Positions 29,719-39,541 are shown, numbered from the stretch's first letter. The stretch: 64,000 nt of DNA from Variovorax boronicumulans (GCF_030812215.1 NZ_JAUSSG010000006.1:1-64000), one strand, 5' to 3'. Made by a program: numbers and translations. Notes: generated by a model not told the origin, from the letters alone.

Positions 29719-31317
29719 TTGAAGAAGCCCCAATTTCCCTCGCCCAACCCGATGCGCAAGACGGCCGCCCTGACGGCGCTCGCCGGCGCAACCTTGTTGC
29801 TGCTCGCCGCCTGTGGCGGCGGTGGTGACGGCGGCGGGGGCATAGGCGTGATCATTCCTCCCCCGCCCGCGCCCGACAACGGCCGGGGCTCGGTGGTCAC
29901 CAGCCCGCCGGAGCAGACCGCCAAGCTGTCGGCCGACCAGTTCCGCGCCAGCCTGCAGGCCAGCGACCAGGGCAAGGCGCTGCTGCAGGTGGCGGGCACG
30001 CCCAAGTGCGGCGTCGACCTGCGCTACCTCGAATACCGCACCGTCGGCGGAAAAAGCGAAGCCACCAACGCCACCGCCGCGATCATGGTGCCCACCGGTT
30101 CCGACACGGCCTGCAGCGGCCAGCGGCCCGTGGTGCTTTACGCCCACGGCACCACCGCCGCCAAGAGCTACAACCTGGCCAAGTGGACCGACACCTCTCA
30201 GCCGGCCGCCGGCGAGGGCCTGATGGTCGCCGCCATGTTCGCGGCGCAGGGCTATATCGTGGTCGCGCCCAACTATGCGGGCTACGACAAGTCGACGCTG
30301 CCCTACCACCCGTACCTCAACGGCGACCAGCAGGGCAAGGACATGGTCGATGCGCTCACCGCGGCGCGCAAGACCTTCTCGGACATCGGCGCGAACGCCG
30401 CCAGCTCGCTGTTCATCACCGGCTACTCGCAGGGCGGCTACGTGGCGATGGCGGCGCACCGCGAGATGCAGGCCACGGGCAAGACCGTGACCGCCTCGGC
30501 GCCGCTGTCGGCGCCCTCGGCCATCAGCCTCCTGACCGACTACACCTACCAGGGCTGGCCGGCGCTGGGCGCGACGCTGTTCGTGCCGCTGCTGTCGACC
30601 AGCTGGCAGCAGCAGTTCGGCAACGTCTACAACGCCACCAGCGACGTGTACGAAGCGCAGTACGCCACCGGCATCGACACCCTGCTGCCGAGCCCCACGC
30701 CGGGCACGCTGTTCTCCAGCGGCAAGCTGCCGCAGCTGGCGCTGTTCCCGGCGAACGCCACGCCGGGGCCGGTGAGCCCCGAGCTGTCGATCTTCTACGG
30801 CGCGAACAACCTCATCAAGCAGAGCTTCCTCACGCAGGCGGCCGGCGATATCCAGGCCACGCCCTGCCCTGGCAATGCGCTGCCGGCCACCCCGGCGTCG
30901 CTGGGCTCGGCCTCGCCGCTGGACTGCAGGCCGGCCACCGGCTTCCGCAAGGCGGCATTGGCCAACGACCTGCGCAACTGGGTGCCGACCCGGCCGATGC
31001 TGATGTGCGGCGGTGCCAACGACCCAACGGTGAACTTCGTGAGCACCCGCGCCACGTCCGGCTATTTCCGCGCCAAGGGCGTGCCGGCCGCCGCGCTGGC
31101 GGTGGTGGACCTGGAAGATTCGGCCGCGATCGACGCCTACTCGGCCGCCCGTGCCGGCTTCGCGCAGGCCAAGGACCTGCTGGCACAAAGCACGCCCGGC
31201 AGCGCGGCCGACAAGGCACAAGCGGTGACGCTCGCCTACCACGGCACGCTGGCGCCGCCGTTCTGCCTCGCGTCGGCACGCGGCTTCTTCCAGGGTGTGT
31301 TGGCTTCCGGGGGCTGA
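29719..31317 (+). CDS. Alpha/beta-hydrolase lipoprotein (prolyl-peptidase/lipase-like)
   Basis: About 532 residues. The start is a TTG at 29719 with a good GCAGGAGA site eight bases upstream; an internal ATG at 29752 is the fallback. Lipobox LLAAC (Cys32) follows a short hydrophobic stretch, then a Gly-rich tether. The hydrolase core contains PVVLYAHGTTAAKSYNL (oxyanion loop), GYIVVAPNYAGYDKS, and the nucleophile elbow ITGYSQGGYVAMAAH (Ser237). A late ANDPTVNF likely bears the acidic residue and LAYHGTLAPP the His. The layout fits secreted lipases and prolyl oligopeptidase-like esterases anchored in the outer membrane. The substrate is unknown. It is flanked on the right by the convergent-gene repeat element. 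Confidence 0.82.
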   Translation: MKKPQFPSPNPMRKTAALTALAGATLLLLAACGGGGDGGGGIGVIIPPPPAPDNGRGSVVTSPPEQTAKLSADQFRASLQASDQGKALLQVAGTPKCGVDLRYLEYRTVGGKSEATNATAAIMVPTGSDTACSGQRPVVLYAHGTTAAKSYNLAKWTDTSQPAAGEGLMVAAMFAAQGYIVVAPNYAGYDKSTLPYHPYLNGDQQGKDMVDALTAARKTFSDIGANAASSLFITGYSQGGYVAMAAHREMQATGKTVTASAPLSAPSAISLLTDYTYQGWPALGATLFVPLLSTSWQQQFGNVYNATSDVYEAQYATGIDTLLPSPTPGTLFSSGKLPQLALFPANATPGPVSPELSIFYGANNLIKQSFLTQAAGDIQATPCPGNALPATPASLGSASPLDCRPATGFRKAALANDLRNWVPTRPMLMCGGANDPTVNFVSTRATSGYFRAKGVPAAALAVVDLEDSAAIDAYSAARAGFAQAKDLLAQSTPGSAADKAQAVTLAYHGTLAPPFCLASARGFFQGVLASGG

Positions 31318-31331
31318 GGCCAAGGCTTGCC

Positions 31332-31421
31332 CCAGGCTGGGCGGCACCTCGTGTCCGCTTCGCCCTCCCCCTGCCTCGGGGGGCAACACCTGAGGCCCGG
31401 CAAAGCCGGTGCCTCGGTGTT
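31332..31421. repeat. Intergenic palindromic repeat element, copy 1
   Basis: This block contains CCAGGCTG, a CCCCC/GGGGG hairpin, and a GGCCCGGCAAAGCCGGT hairpin with a following CCTCGGTG. A second copy at 53830-53917 has the same order of motifs with substitutions. Both copies lie between convergent genes and point the same way. I recall similar elements between genes in Comamonadaceae, so this is likely a REP-like family. The paired stems could also end transcription from both sides. Confidence 0.72.
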
Positions 31422-31426
31422 CCGGA

Positions 31427-32428
31427 TCAGGCGGCCGAAGCTCGCTGAAGGCGGTCGCGCACGCCTTCCCATTCGGGCGTGTCGGGCGGCGTCTCGACCC
31501 AGATCAACTTGACGCCCTGCGCGTCGAACTCGCGCAGTACCGCGAACAGCTGGTGCGCGCTGGCGGCCGCGTCGTCGGGCATGCGCCGCTGCAGCACGCG
31601 CTGCGAACGGCAGCGCAGGCTGGTGCGCGACCAGACGGCGATGTGCGCGGCATTGGCGCCGAGCACGTCGAGGCCCGTCTGCAGCGCCTTGGCATCCATC
31701 AACCGCACCTTGGCGTTCGGCGCGTAGTGCGCCTCCAGCGTGCCCGAGGCGCGCGGGTCGGGAGTTTCGAGCACGTCGCGGTCGCTGAGCTTTTCGCCGC
31801 AGGCCGCTTCGATCTGGGCGCGCGTGATGAGGCCGGGGCGCAGCAGCACGGGCGCGCCGCGGCTGCAGTCGACGATGGTCGATTCGATGCCGACCTCGCA
31901 GGCGCCGCCATCGACCACCGGCACCGCCTCGCCGAACTCCTCGTACACATGCTGGGCAGTGGTCGGGCTCACCCGGCCGAAGCGGTTGGCGCTCGGCCCC
32001 GCGACGCCCGGCACGCCCTGCTCGGCGCAGGCTTCGAGCAGCGCCTGGGCCACGGGATGCGAGGGGCAGCGCAGGCCGATGGTGTCCTGCCCACCCGCCG
32101 CCGCGGCGCCCACGCCGGGCTGGCGCGTGACGATCAGCGTGAGCGGACCGGGCCAGAAGGCCTGCACCAGCTTCTGCGCGAAGAGCGGCAGCGGCTGGGC
32201 AAAGCGCGAGAGCGCCTCGGTGCCCTTGATGCCGGCCGCGACATGCACGATCAGCGGATGGTCGGCCGGCCGCCCCTTGGCCTTGAAGATCCCGGCCACG
32301 GCCATGTCGCTGCTCGCGTCGGCGCCCAGGCCGTAGACGGTCTCGGTCGGGAATGCGACGAGGCCGCCCGCGCGCAGCACGCGCACGGCCTCGGCAATGG
32401 CTTCGGGGGATTGGCCGTCGAGGATCAT
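31427..32428 (-). CDS. tsaC: L-threonylcarbamoyladenylate synthase (Sua5/YrdC type)
   Basis: A protein of 333 residues, so the longer Sua5 form: an N-terminal YrdC domain (GGLVAFPTETVYGLGADASS, KAKGRPADHPLIVHV, CPSHPVAQALL, AGPSANRFGRVSPT, STIVDCS) and a C-terminal Sua5 domain (from ~215, including SGTLEAHYAPNAKV). It makes threonylcarbamoyl-AMP from Thr, bicarbonate and ATP for t6A. The start overlaps the purK stop by ATGA. Joining purE-purK to tsaC is, from memory, a recurring order in Burkholderiales. Confidence 0.95.
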   Translation of the reverse strand: MILDGQSPEAIAEAVRVLRAGGLVAFPTETVYGLGADASSDMAVAGIFKAKGRPADHPLIVHVAAGIKGTEALSRFAQPLPLFAQKLVQAFWPGPLTLIVTRQPGVGAAAAGGQDTIGLRCPSHPVAQALLEACAEQGVPGVAGPSANRFGRVSPTTAQHVYEEFGEAVPVVDGGACEVGIESTIVDCSRGAPVLLRPGLITRAQIEAACGEKLSDRDVLETPDPRASGTLEAHYAPNAKVRLMDAKALQTGLDVLGANAAHIAVWSRTSLRCRSQRVLQRRMPDDAAASAHQLFAVLREFDAQGVKLIWVETPPDTPEWEGVRDRLQRASAA

Positions 32429-33618
32429 GCGAGGCCGGTCACTTCCACCGGCGGCAGTCCCAGCAGCAGCGCAGCCTGCGAGGCATTGGCGCGTACGCTC
32501 TCCAGCGTGGCGCCGGTGAGGGTCAAGTGGCCCATCTTGCGGCCGGGCCGCGGCTCGATCTTTCCGTAGAGGTGCAGGTGCACGCCGGGCAGCGCGAGCA
32601 CGTCGCTCCAGCGCGGCGAGACCGGCTTTTCTTCACCCGAGGTGAACCACAGGTCGCCCAGCAGGTTCAGCATGATCGCGGGGCTGTGCTGGCGCGGCGC
32701 TGCGAGCGGCAGCCCGGCGAGCGTGCGCACCTGCAGCTCGAACTGCGACACGTCGCAGGCTTCCATCGTGTAGTGGCCGCTGTTGTGCGGGCGCGGCGCC
32801 ATTTCGTTAACGACCAGCGAGCCGTCGGCCAGCGCGAAGAACTCGACGCACAGCACGCCCACGTAGCCCAGGCCGTTGGCGATGCTTTTCGCGGAATTGA
32901 CCGCGCCCTGCGCCACCGTCTTGGGCATGTTCAGCGCATGCACCTCGGTGACGGCCAGGATGCCGTCGCGGTGCAGGTTGCGCTGGGGCGGAAAGTGCAC
33001 GACCTGCCCGTCGCGCCCGCGCGCGAGGATCACCGAGCACTCGAATTCGAGCGGCAGCAGCTTCTCGAGCACGCAGGGCACGCAGCCGGTGGCCTGCCAG
33101 GCCTCGACCAGCTCGGCGCGCGTCTTCACGCGCTGCTGGCCCTTGCCGTCGTAGCCCAGCCGCGCGGTCTTCAGGATGCCGGGCAGGAGGTGGTCTTCGA
33201 CGGCGGCGAGCTGGGCCGCGGTCTCGATGGCCGCATAGGGCGCGCAGGGCACGCCGCAGCGGGTGAAGTGCGCCTTCTCGGCGATGCGGTTCTGCGCGAT
33301 GGCGATGGCCGAGGCGTTGGGCGACACGGGACGCGCCACGGCCAGGTGCTCCAGCGAGGGCGCGGGCACGTTCTCGAACTCGGTCGTGACCGCATCCGCC
33401 AGGCCGGCGAGACGGGCGAGGCCGTCGACATCGGCGTAGTCGGTGTGGATGTGGTGGTGGCTCACCCGGCCGGCAGGGCTGTCGGCGTCGGGGTCGAGCA
33501 CCGCGGTGAAGTAGCCCATGCGCTGGGCGGCATGCGCGAACATGCGGCCCAGCTGGCCGCCCCCGAGCACGCCGAGCGTGGCGCCCGGGAGGATGGGCAG
33601 GTCGCCGTTCTTGGTCAC
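32425..33618 (-). CDS. purK: 5-(Carboxyamino)imidazole ribonucleotide synthase
   Basis: A protein of 397 residues with an ATP-grasp fold. Landmarks are [45 protein letters not shown], and [20 protein letters not shown] with SQFE following. It carboxylates AIR to N5-CAIR in purine synthesis. The start is GTG 33618, which overlaps the purE stop as GTGA. This coupling chooses the GTG over other in-frame codons. The downstream tsaC is also coupled. Confidence 0.96.
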   Translation of the reverse strand: MTKNGDLPILPGATLGVLGGGQLGRMFAHAAQRMGYFTAVLDPDADSPAGRVSHHHIHTDYADVDGLARLAGLADAVTTEFENVPAPSLEHLAVARPVSPNASAIAIAQNRIAEKAHFTRCGVPCAPYAAIETAAQLAAVEDHLLPGILKTARLGYDGKGQQRVKTRAELVEAWQATGCVPCVLEKLLPLEFECSVILARGRDGQVVHFPPQRNLHRDGILAVTEVHALNMPKTVAQGAVNSAKSIANGLGYVGVLCVEFFALADGSLVVNEMAPRPHNSGHYTMEACDVSQFELQVRTLAGLPLAAPRQHSPAIMLNLLGDLWFTSGEEKPVSPRWSDVLALPGVHLHLYGKIEPRPGRKMGHLTLTGATLESVRANASQAALLLGLPPVEVTGLA

Positions 33619-34166
33619 AGGGCACCTCCGCCTTGCGGCGAGAAAGGGGAAACCGCAGGGGCCTCGCCGGCGGGGGCCGGCGGCAGCGTCATGGCTTCGG
33701 CGGCGGCCGTCTGGGCCGTGCGGAAGGCGTCGAGCTTCGCGCGCAGCGCCGGGTTGTTCACCGCCAGCATCGCCACCGCGAACAGCGCCGCATTGGCCGC
33801 GCCGGCGTTGCCGATCGCAAAGGTGGCCACCGGCACGCCCTTGGGCATCTGCACGATGCTGTAGAGGGAATCGACGCCCTGCAGGTGGCGGCTGGCGACC
33901 GGCACGCCGAGCACCGGCACCGTGGTTTTCGAGGCCAGCATGCCCGGCAGGTGGGCCGCGCCGCCCGCGCCCGCGATGATCGCGGTGAGCCCGCGCCCGG
34001 CGGCGCTTTCGGCGTACGCGAACAGCGCATCGGGCATCCGGTGGGCCGAGACCACCTTTGCTTCGTGCCCGATTCCGAATTGCTGGAGAATCTCGACCGC
34101 GTTGCGCATCGTCTCCCAATCGGAGCTCGAGCCCATCACTACACCGACCTGAATGGTTTCGTTCAT
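33615..34166 (-). CDS. purE: 5-(Carboxyamino)imidazole ribonucleotide mutase
   Basis: A protein of 183 residues. Class I PurE motifs are visible: [23 protein letters not shown], and [19 protein letters not shown]. It converts N5-CAIR to CAIR. The last ~25 residues are a Pro/Ala-rich tail ([11 protein letters not shown]) not found in E. coli PurE (169 residues). GTGA overlap couples it to purK. It is divergent from the CnoX-like gene across only 36 bp, so their promoters must overlap. Confidence 0.96.
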   Translation of the reverse strand: MNETIQVGVVMGSSSDWETMRNAVEILQQFGIGHEAKVVSAHRMPDALFAYAESAAGRGLTAIIAGAGGAAHLPGMLASKTTVPVLGVPVASRHLQGVDSLYSIVQMPKGVPVATFAIGNAGAANAALFAVAMLAVNNPALRAKLDAFRTAQTAAAEAMTLPPAPAGEAPAVSPFSPQGGGAL

Positions 34167-34202
34167 GGTTTCAATTTTACGTTTCACCCCCAGTTGGTTC
34201 CG

Positions 34203-35123
34203 ATGATCGACATCACTCTCGAAAATTTCCAGGCCGAGCTGATCGAAGGCTCCGTCGCCACGCCGGTGCTGCTGGACATCTGGGCCGAATGGTGCGGCCC
34301 CTGCAAGCAGCTCGGACCGGTGCTCGAAAAGCTCGAGGTCGAGTACGCCGGCCGCTTCACGCTGGCCAAGCTGGACGCCGACAAGGTGCCCCAGATTTCG
34401 TCGCAACTCTCCGAGATGTTCGGTGTGCGCAGCATCCCGTTCTGCGTGATGTTCAAGGACGGCCAGCCGGTCGACGGCTTCGTCGGCGCCATTCCGGCCG
34501 AGAAGATCCGCGAATTCCTCGACAAGCACGTGCCCGGCGCCGACGAGGCCGAAGCCGCTTCGGAAGAAGCCGCTGCGCAGGAAGCGCTGGCCGAGGGCGA
34601 CACCGAGGGCGCGCTCGAGAAACTGCAGCATGCCGTGGCCACCGATCCGGCCAACGACGACGCCCGCTTCGACTACATCAAGCTCTTGCTGCAGGAAGGC
34701 CGCGTCGATGACGCCAAGGTCGCCTTCGCGCCGGTGATCGCCAAGACCGGGCTGGTGCGCCGTTTCGATGCGCTGCAGCGCTGGATGGACGCCATCGATT
34801 TCGCGGTGCCGGTTTCGGGCCCTGCGCCCGCGATCGCCGAGTTCGATTCGAAGATCGCCGCCAACAAGCGCGATTTCGACGCCCGCTTCGGCCGCGCCCG
34901 CCTCCTGATGGCCGAACAGCGCTGGACCGACGCGATGGACGAGCTGCTCGACATCCTGATGCGCGACAAGACCTGGAGCGAAGACCTCGCCCGCAAGACC
35001 TACATCGCGATCCTCGATGTGATCGAGCCTCCGAAGGTGAAAGTGGCCGACGGGCAGATTCCGCCGGACGATCCGGTCGTGGCCACCTACCGCCGCCGTC
35101 TCAGCAGCGTGGTGCTGAGCTGA
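34203..35123 (+). CDS. cnoX: Thioredoxin-TPR protein (CnoX/YbbN-like)
   Basis: A protein of 306 residues: a thioredoxin domain (1-110) with the active site WCGPC (residues 30-34) and [13 protein letters not shown] (cis-Pro loop), then tetratricopeptide-like repeats (about 125-280; [20 protein letters not shown] and [20 protein letters not shown]). CnoX is a chlorine-activated holdase that passes clients to GroEL and protects cysteines. E. coli CnoX has lost the CxxC first Cys (SxxC), but here both Cys are present, so thiol-redox activity is possible. A terminator follows at 35159. Confidence 0.88.
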   Translation: MIDITLENFQAELIEGSVATPVLLDIWAEWCGPCKQLGPVLEKLEVEYAGRFTLAKLDADKVPQISSQLSEMFGVRSIPFCVMFKDGQPVDGFVGAIPAEKIREFLDKHVPGADEAEAASEEAAAQEALAEGDTEGALEKLQHAVATDPANDDARFDYIKLLLQEGRVDDAKVAFAPVIAKTGLVRRFDALQRWMDAIDFAVPVSGPAPAIAEFDSKIAANKRDFDARFGRARLLMAEQRWTDAMDELLDILMRDKTWSEDLARKTYIAILDVIEPPKVKVADGQIPPDDPVVATYRRRLSSVVLS

Positions 35124-35158
35124 AAGTAGAAAATGCGCAGCTTGATGCGCATTGAATT

Positions 35159-35187
35159 TAAAAAGCGACCTAAGGGTCGCTTTTTTA
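35159..35187. terminator. Rho-independent terminator after cnoX
   Basis: The stem AAGCGACC/GGGTCGCTT with a TAA loop is followed by a run of six T, and a run of A precedes it. It lies 35 bp after the cnoX stop and before the hipB promoter region. It would insulate hipBA from cnoX. Confidence 0.88.
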
Positions 35188-35196
35188 TTGCCTGTT

Positions 35197-35212
35197 TATC
35201 CCCAAATAGATA
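35197..35212. promoter_or_regulatory. TATC-N8-GATA dyad, candidate HipB operator
   Basis: TATCCCCAAATAGATA lies 36 bp before the hipB start. The HipB operator of E. coli is TATCC-N8-GGATA. Here the outer TATC and GATA are kept but set two bases closer together. The match, the symmetry and the place upstream of a HipB-type regulator support autorepression of hipBA. Confidence 0.5.
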
Positions 35213-35248
35213 GCATTGCTACTCAATCTGAAGAAAAAGCGTACGCCA

Positions 35249-35557
35249 ATGCTCCAACTCACCGAAGAACTTGAAAAAGCCCGCAAGGCCGGCGGCCTGA
35301 GCCAGGAAGCGCTGGCCACACAGGCCGGCCTCTCGCGCATGACGGTGCAGCGCATCGAAAGCGGCCAGATCGATCCGCGGCTCTCGACGTTGCTCGAAAT
35401 GGCGCGCGTGCTGGGGCTCGAGCTGATGCCCGTGCCCGCCACCTTGCGCCCGCAGCTCGAAGACTTCGTGCGCTCGGGAGGCCGCCTGCTCGGGCAGCCG
35501 GCAGGCGTGGGCGCACCGCCCTCCATCGCGCAGAGCCTGGCCGACGAAAGCCGGTGA
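35249..35557 (+). CDS. hipB: HipB-type XRE antitoxin
   Basis: A protein of 102 residues with an XRE HTH (LSQEALATQAGLSRMTVQRI, then ESGQIDPRLSTLLEMARVLG) and a short C-terminal tail. HipB binds HipA and its own operator. The ATG at 35249 puts the HTH near the N-terminus; an in-frame TTG at 35216 would begin right after the candidate operator and is less likely. The stop overlaps the hipA start as GTGA, the tight coupling expected of an antitoxin-toxin pair. Confidence 0.87.
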   Translation: MLQLTEELEKARKAGGLSQEALATQAGLSRMTVQRIESGQIDPRLSTLLEMARVLGLELMPVPATLRPQLEDFVRSGGRLLGQPAGVGAPPSIAQSLADESR

Positions 35558-36888
35558 GCACCCGCGCCGCTTTCAACACCGGCATCCGCTACCTGCGGAT
35601 GCATCTGCATGCGCCTAACGGCGGGCGGCGCGCCATCGGCTATCTCTCGCAGTACGGCGACATCCTGCGCGTGTCGTTCGACGAGGCGTACATCGCCGAC
35701 GCCGGCCGCCCGACGCTGTCGCTCGCCTACCGCGGTGCGGATGAAGCCGCGACCCGCGCGATCCTGGCCTCGGCGCGCGACGCCCGCGTCTCGCGCAGCG
35801 ACGGCCATTGGCCGAGCTACTTCCAGAACCTGCTGCCCGAAGGCCACAACCGCGAGCGCCTCGCGCAGCAGCGCGGCTGCGCGGCCGACGACGAGTTCGA
35901 GCTGCTGGCAGCAGCCGGCCACGACCTGATGGGTGCGCTCGAGGTCGAGCCGGTGCCCACGGCCGAAGGCATTCCCGACACCGTGCGCCACTGGCACACG
36001 GCGCTCGGCCTGGACGTGCTGGAGCCCGGCTTCGTCGAGATGCCGGTGGAAGACGCCGCCGCCATTCCCGGCGTGGTGACCAAGTTCTCGGCCGTGCAGG
36101 ACGGGCGGCGCTACGTGGTACGCCGCCACGGGGCAGCGGGCTCTTTCATCCTCAAGCTGCCGAGCACGCGGCATCCGGACCTGGTCGACAACGAATTCAC
36201 CGGCTATCGCCTCTGCGGCGCGCTGGGCCTCGATTGCGCCGAAGCCAGCGTGATCGGCCGCGCCGACGCCGACCTGCCCGAGCAGGTGCGCTTCGAGCAA
36301 ATACTCGCGGTGCGGCGCTTCGACCGTACCCCGGAGGGCGGGCGCATCCACATGGAGGAGTTCGCGCAGGTGCTGCAGTACGAGCCCCGGCAGAAATACG
36401 GCCGGGGCCTGGCGGTCGACTGGCCCGCGATGCTGCGCGTGCTCGACCGGCTCTCGCCCAACCCCGTGGCCGACGTGCGCGAGTGCGTGCGGCGCATCGT
36501 CGCCTTCATCCTGCTAGGCAACAGCGACGCGCACCTGAAGAACTGGGCGCTGCGTTACCCCGATGGCGTGGCGCCGGTGCTGGCGCCGCTGTACGACCCG
36601 GTCTGCGTGGCCGCCTTCTTCGAGGATGTGCCGGCCGGCGACTACGCCGTGAACCGCGCGATCGACGCGAAGCTGTGCGCCTTCGACTGGCCGGCGCTTG
36701 ACGCCTTGCTGCGCTCGGCCGGCTTGCTGCGCCCCGCGCGACTCATGGCGATTGCCCGCGACACGGTGCGCCAGGCACAAGCCGAATGGCCCGCGCTGCT
36801 CGCCCAGGACGGCACGCCGGCCAGCGTGCGGCGCTGCGTGGAGGCCCGGCTGGCGGGCGGTGTGGCGCTGGCGTCATTGGCGAGCTAG
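35554..36888 (+). CDS. hipA: HipA-type serine/threonine kinase toxin
   Basis: A protein of 444 residues from a GTG start at 35554 that overlaps the hipB stop. An N-terminal HipA_N-like domain (14-130) is followed by the kinase core: IPGVVTKFSAV (171-181), SFILKLPST (197-205, Lys201), VRRFDR (253-258), GNSDAHLKN (322-330, catalytic Asp325/Asn330) and YDP (347-349, metal Asp348). Known HipA phosphorylates GltX and induces persistence; the target here is not known. The residue that aligns with the autophosphorylated Ser150 of E. coli (just before IAGAQ) is Ala170, so self-inactivation may differ. A META lipoprotein gene follows at 62 bp and is probably unrelated. Confidence 0.9.
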   Translation: MSTRAAFNTGIRYLRMHLHAPNGGRRAIGYLSQYGDILRVSFDEAYIADAGRPTLSLAYRGADEAATRAILASARDARVSRSDGHWPSYFQNLLPEGHNRERLAQQRGCAADDEFELLAAAGHDLMGALEVEPVPTAEGIPDTVRHWHTALGLDVLEPGFVEMPVEDAAAIPGVVTKFSAVQDGRRYVVRRHGAAGSFILKLPSTRHPDLVDNEFTGYRLCGALGLDCAEASVIGRADADLPEQVRFEQILAVRRFDRTPEGGRIHMEEFAQVLQYEPRQKYGRGLAVDWPAMLRVLDRLSPNPVADVRECVRRIVAFILLGNSDAHLKNWALRYPDGVAPVLAPLYDPVCVAAFFEDVPAGDYAVNRAIDAKLCAFDWPALDALLRSAGLLRPARLMAIARDTVRQAQAEWPALLAQDGTPASVRRCVEARLAGGVALASLAS

Positions 36889-36950
36889 GCCACCTCGCAT
36901 ACGATGGCGCCCGATTCAACTTGTTGCAGATGCAAAAGGAAAGACTGGCC

Positions 36951-37391
36951 ATGCGTTCCTTCGCCCGCCACATTGCGCTCCCCGTTCTTGCAACGGCCGC
37001 GCTGCTGACCACCTTGACCGGCTGCGGGAGCGGCATCAGCCTGGACGAACCCATCGAAGGCCCGGTGTGGCGCCTCGCGCAGCTGGGCGACGAACCCATT
37101 GCGCCGGGCGGCGATGCGCAGATCCAGTTCGACCGCAGCAGCGGGCGCGTCAGCGGTTCGGGAGGATGCAACCGCGTGTCGGGCACTTTCACGCGCAGCG
37201 GCATCACGCTGAAGATCGGGCAACTGGCGTCCACGCGCATGGCCTGCGCCGACCCGGTGCGCGGCGCCAACGAGGCGCAGTTCCTTTCGGCCCTGCAGAG
37301 CACGACGAGCTACAGCCTCGCGCCGGGGCGGCTGGCGCTGCTGGATGCGGGCGGGCGGACCGTGGCGACGTTGAGCTCGGGGACGCGCTGA
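36951..37391 (+). CDS. META-domain lipoprotein
   Basis: A protein of 146 residues. The lipobox is LTGC (Cys25) after a signal sequence of 24 residues. A META domain (HslJ-like) follows: GPVWRLAQLGDEPI, IQFDRSSGRVSGSGGCNRVS, and LASTRMACADP. HslJ is an outer-membrane lipoprotein linked to heat-shock and novobiocin tolerance in E. coli. The two Cys of the mature domain (GGCN, MAC) are the family's conserved pair. ATG 36951 has AAGGAAAG upstream; an ATG at 36930 is also in frame. It converges on purC with a 6-bp gap. Confidence 0.85.
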   Translation: MRSFARHIALPVLATAALLTTLTGCGSGISLDEPIEGPVWRLAQLGDEPIAPGGDAQIQFDRSSGRVSGSGGCNRVSGTFTRSGITLKIGQLASTRMACADPVRGANEAQFLSALQSTTSYSLAPGRLALLDAGGRTVATLSSGTR

Positions 37392-37397
37392 AGAAGA

Positions 37398-38303
37398 TCA
37401 GCCCGTGAGGCGCTCCAACGCCTCGCGGTACTTGGCCGCAGTCTTTTCGATCACCTCGGCCGGCAGGCGCGGCGCCGGCGGCGTCTTGTCCCAGGGCTTG
37501 CCGTTGATCTTGGTGGCCTCGAGCCAGTCGCGCACGAACTGCTTGTCGTAGCTCGGCGGGTTGGTGCCGGCGGCCAGCGCGGCCTCGTAGCCTTCGACGG
37601 GCCAGTAGCGCGAGCTGTCGGGCGTGAGCACTTCGTCCATCAGCACCAGCGTGCCGGCTTCGTCCAGGCCGAACTCGAACTTGGTGTCGGCAATGATCAT
37701 TCCCTTGGTGAGGGCGATCTGCGCGGCGGTTTCGTAGATGGCGATGCTGGTCTCGCGGATCTGCTGCGCCAGCTTGGGGCCGACGATCTCGACCACGCGG
37801 TCATAGCTGATGTTCTCGTCATGCTCACCGGCCGCAGCCTTGGCGGCGGGCGTGAAGATCGGGCGCGGCAGCTTGCTCGCGTTGGTCAGGCCCTCGGGCA
37901 ACGGCACGCCGCAGACCGAGCGCGATTCCTGGTATTCCTTCCAACCACTGCCGGCCAGGTAGCCGCGCACCACGGCTTCGACCGGAATCGGCTTCAGGCG
38001 CTTGACCAGCATCGAGCGCTTGGTGACCTGGGGCACTTCCTCGGCGGTAACCACGCTCTCGGGCGCATCGCCGGTCAGGTGGTTGGGGCACAGCTGGCCG
38101 AGCCGCTCGAACCACCACAGCGCCATCTGCGTGAGGATCTCGCCCTTGCCGGGAATCGGCTCGCCCATGATCACGTCGAAGGCGCTTAGCCGGTCGCTCG
38201 CGACCATCAGGATGCGGTCCTCGCCGACGGCGTAGTTGTCGCGCACCTTGCCGCGCGCAAGCAGGGGCAGGCTCTGGATGGAGGAGGTGTGGACGGTGGT
38301 CAT
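37398..38303 (-). CDS. purC: Phosphoribosylaminoimidazole-succinocarboxamide synthase
   Basis: A protein of 301 residues, the longer SAICAR synthase form. Motifs are [85 protein letters not shown] and [11 protein letters not shown]. It condenses CAIR with Asp. purE and purK lie 3.2 kb away on the same strand, separated by accessory genes on the other strand. It follows fba by 109 bp, with the fba terminator in between. Confidence 0.96.
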   Translation of the reverse strand: MTTVHTSSIQSLPLLARGKVRDNYAVGEDRILMVASDRLSAFDVIMGEPIPGKGEILTQMALWWFERLGQLCPNHLTGDAPESVVTAEEVPQVTKRSMLVKRLKPIPVEAVVRGYLAGSGWKEYQESRSVCGVPLPEGLTNASKLPRPIFTPAAKAAAGEHDENISYDRVVEIVGPKLAQQIRETSIAIYETAAQIALTKGMIIADTKFEFGLDEAGTLVLMDEVLTPDSSRYWPVEGYEAALAAGTNPPSYDKQFVRDWLEATKINGKPWDKTPPAPRLPAEVIEKTAAKYREALERLTG

Positions 38304-38365
38304 GGAAACAGAGGGAAAGAGAGGCTGTGGGGAAACGGGTGACGGGAAAGCGGATTGTGCGCGCA

Positions 38366-38391
38366 GAAAAAAGCCACCGCGAACGGTGGCC
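38366..38391 (-). terminator. Rho-independent terminator after fba
   Basis: On the minus strand the stem GCCACCG-TTCG-CGGTGGC is followed by six T. It lies about 22 bp beyond the fba stop. It would separate fba from purC. Confidence 0.87.
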
Positions 38392-38412
38392 TTCGAATCG
38401 CGGGAGAAGTTC

Positions 38413-39477
38413 CTAGACGACTTCCTGGGCCAGTTCGCCCTTGGCGTACTTGGCAGCTACGACCTGCAGCGTGTCGCCCTTGATCTTGGCGCCCTGGCCT
38501 TCGCAGCCGAACTCGATGTAGCGCTGCTTGCAGATCAGCTTGGCGGCTTCGCGCGCGGGCTTGAGCCACTCGCGGGCGTCGAACTTCTCGGGGTTCTCGG
38601 CCAGGAACTTGCGCACCGCGCCGGTCATGGCCAGGCGGATGTCGGTGTCGATGTTGATCTTGCGCACGCCGTGCTTGATGGCTTCCTGGATTTCCTTGAC
38701 CGGCACGCCGTAGGTTTCCTTCATGTTGCCGCCGTACTGGCGAATGATTGCCAAGAGCTCCTGCGGCACGCTCGACGAGCCGTGCATCACCAGGTGGGTG
38801 TTGGGAATGCGGCGGTGGATTTCCTTGATGCGGTCGATCGCCAGGATGTCGCCGGTGGGCTCGCGGGTGAACTTGTAGGCGCCGTGGCTGGTGCCGATGG
38901 CGATGGCCAGCGCGTCGATCTGGGTGCGCTTGACGAAGTCGGCGGCCTGCTCGGGGTCGGTCAGCAGTTGCTCGCGCGTCATGGTGTCGTCGGTGCCGTG
39001 GCCGTCTTCCTTGTCGCCCTTCATGGTTTCGAGCGAACCGAGGCAGCCGAGCTCGCCTTCGACGGTCACGCCCAGGCGATGGGCCATGTCGGACACCTTC
39101 TTGGTGACGTCCACGTTGTAGTCGTAGCTGGCGATGGTCTTGCCGTCGGCTTCGAGCGAGCCGTCCATCATGACCGAGCTGAAGCCCAGGTCGATGGCGC
39201 CCTTGCAGACGTCGGGGTTCTGGCCGTGGTCCTGGTGCATGACCAGCGGGATGTTCGGGTACTGCTCGATCGCGGCCTGGATCAGGTGCTTGATGAAGGC
39301 TTCGCCTGCGTATTTGCGTGCGCCTGCACTGGCTTGCAGGATGACGGGCGCGCCGGTTTCCTTGGCGGCCTCCATCACGGCCTGGACCTGTTCGAGATTG
39401 TTGACGTTGAAGGCCGGAATGCCGTAGCCATTGGCTGCGGCGTGGTCCAGCAGTTCGCGCATCGAGACGAGTGCCAT
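38413..39477 (-). CDS. fba: Class II fructose-bisphosphate aldolase
   Basis: A protein of 354 residues starting [20 protein letters not shown]. Zinc and substrate motifs are [48 protein letters not shown] and NIDTDIRLA. It cleaves fructose-1,6-bisphosphate (and runs in reverse for gluconeogenesis). ATG 39477 has GAGG upstream; an in-frame extension to 39615 is not conserved and enters the next gene's stop region. In related genomes it usually follows pgk and pyk; here acdR/acdS and a hydrolase gene intervene. Confidence 0.97.
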   Translation of the reverse strand: MALVSMRELLDHAAANGYGIPAFNVNNLEQVQAVMEAAKETGAPVILQASAGARKYAGEAFIKHLIQAAIEQYPNIPLVMHQDHGQNPDVCKGAIDLGFSSVMMDGSLEADGKTIASYDYNVDVTKKVSDMAHRLGVTVEGELGCLGSLETMKGDKEDGHGTDDTMTREQLLTDPEQAADFVKRTQIDALAIAIGTSHGAYKFTREPTGDILAIDRIKEIHRRIPNTHLVMHGSSSVPQELLAIIRQYGGNMKETYGVPVKEIQEAIKHGVRKINIDTDIRLAMTGAVRKFLAENPEKFDAREWLKPAREAAKLICKQRYIEFGCEGQGAKIKGDTLQVVAAKYAKGELAQEVV

Positions 39478-39541
39478 GAGAAATACCTCGCGGGAATTAG
39501 GGGAAAAAGAAGGCTGAAAGACGAGAAAAACTGCCGTAATT

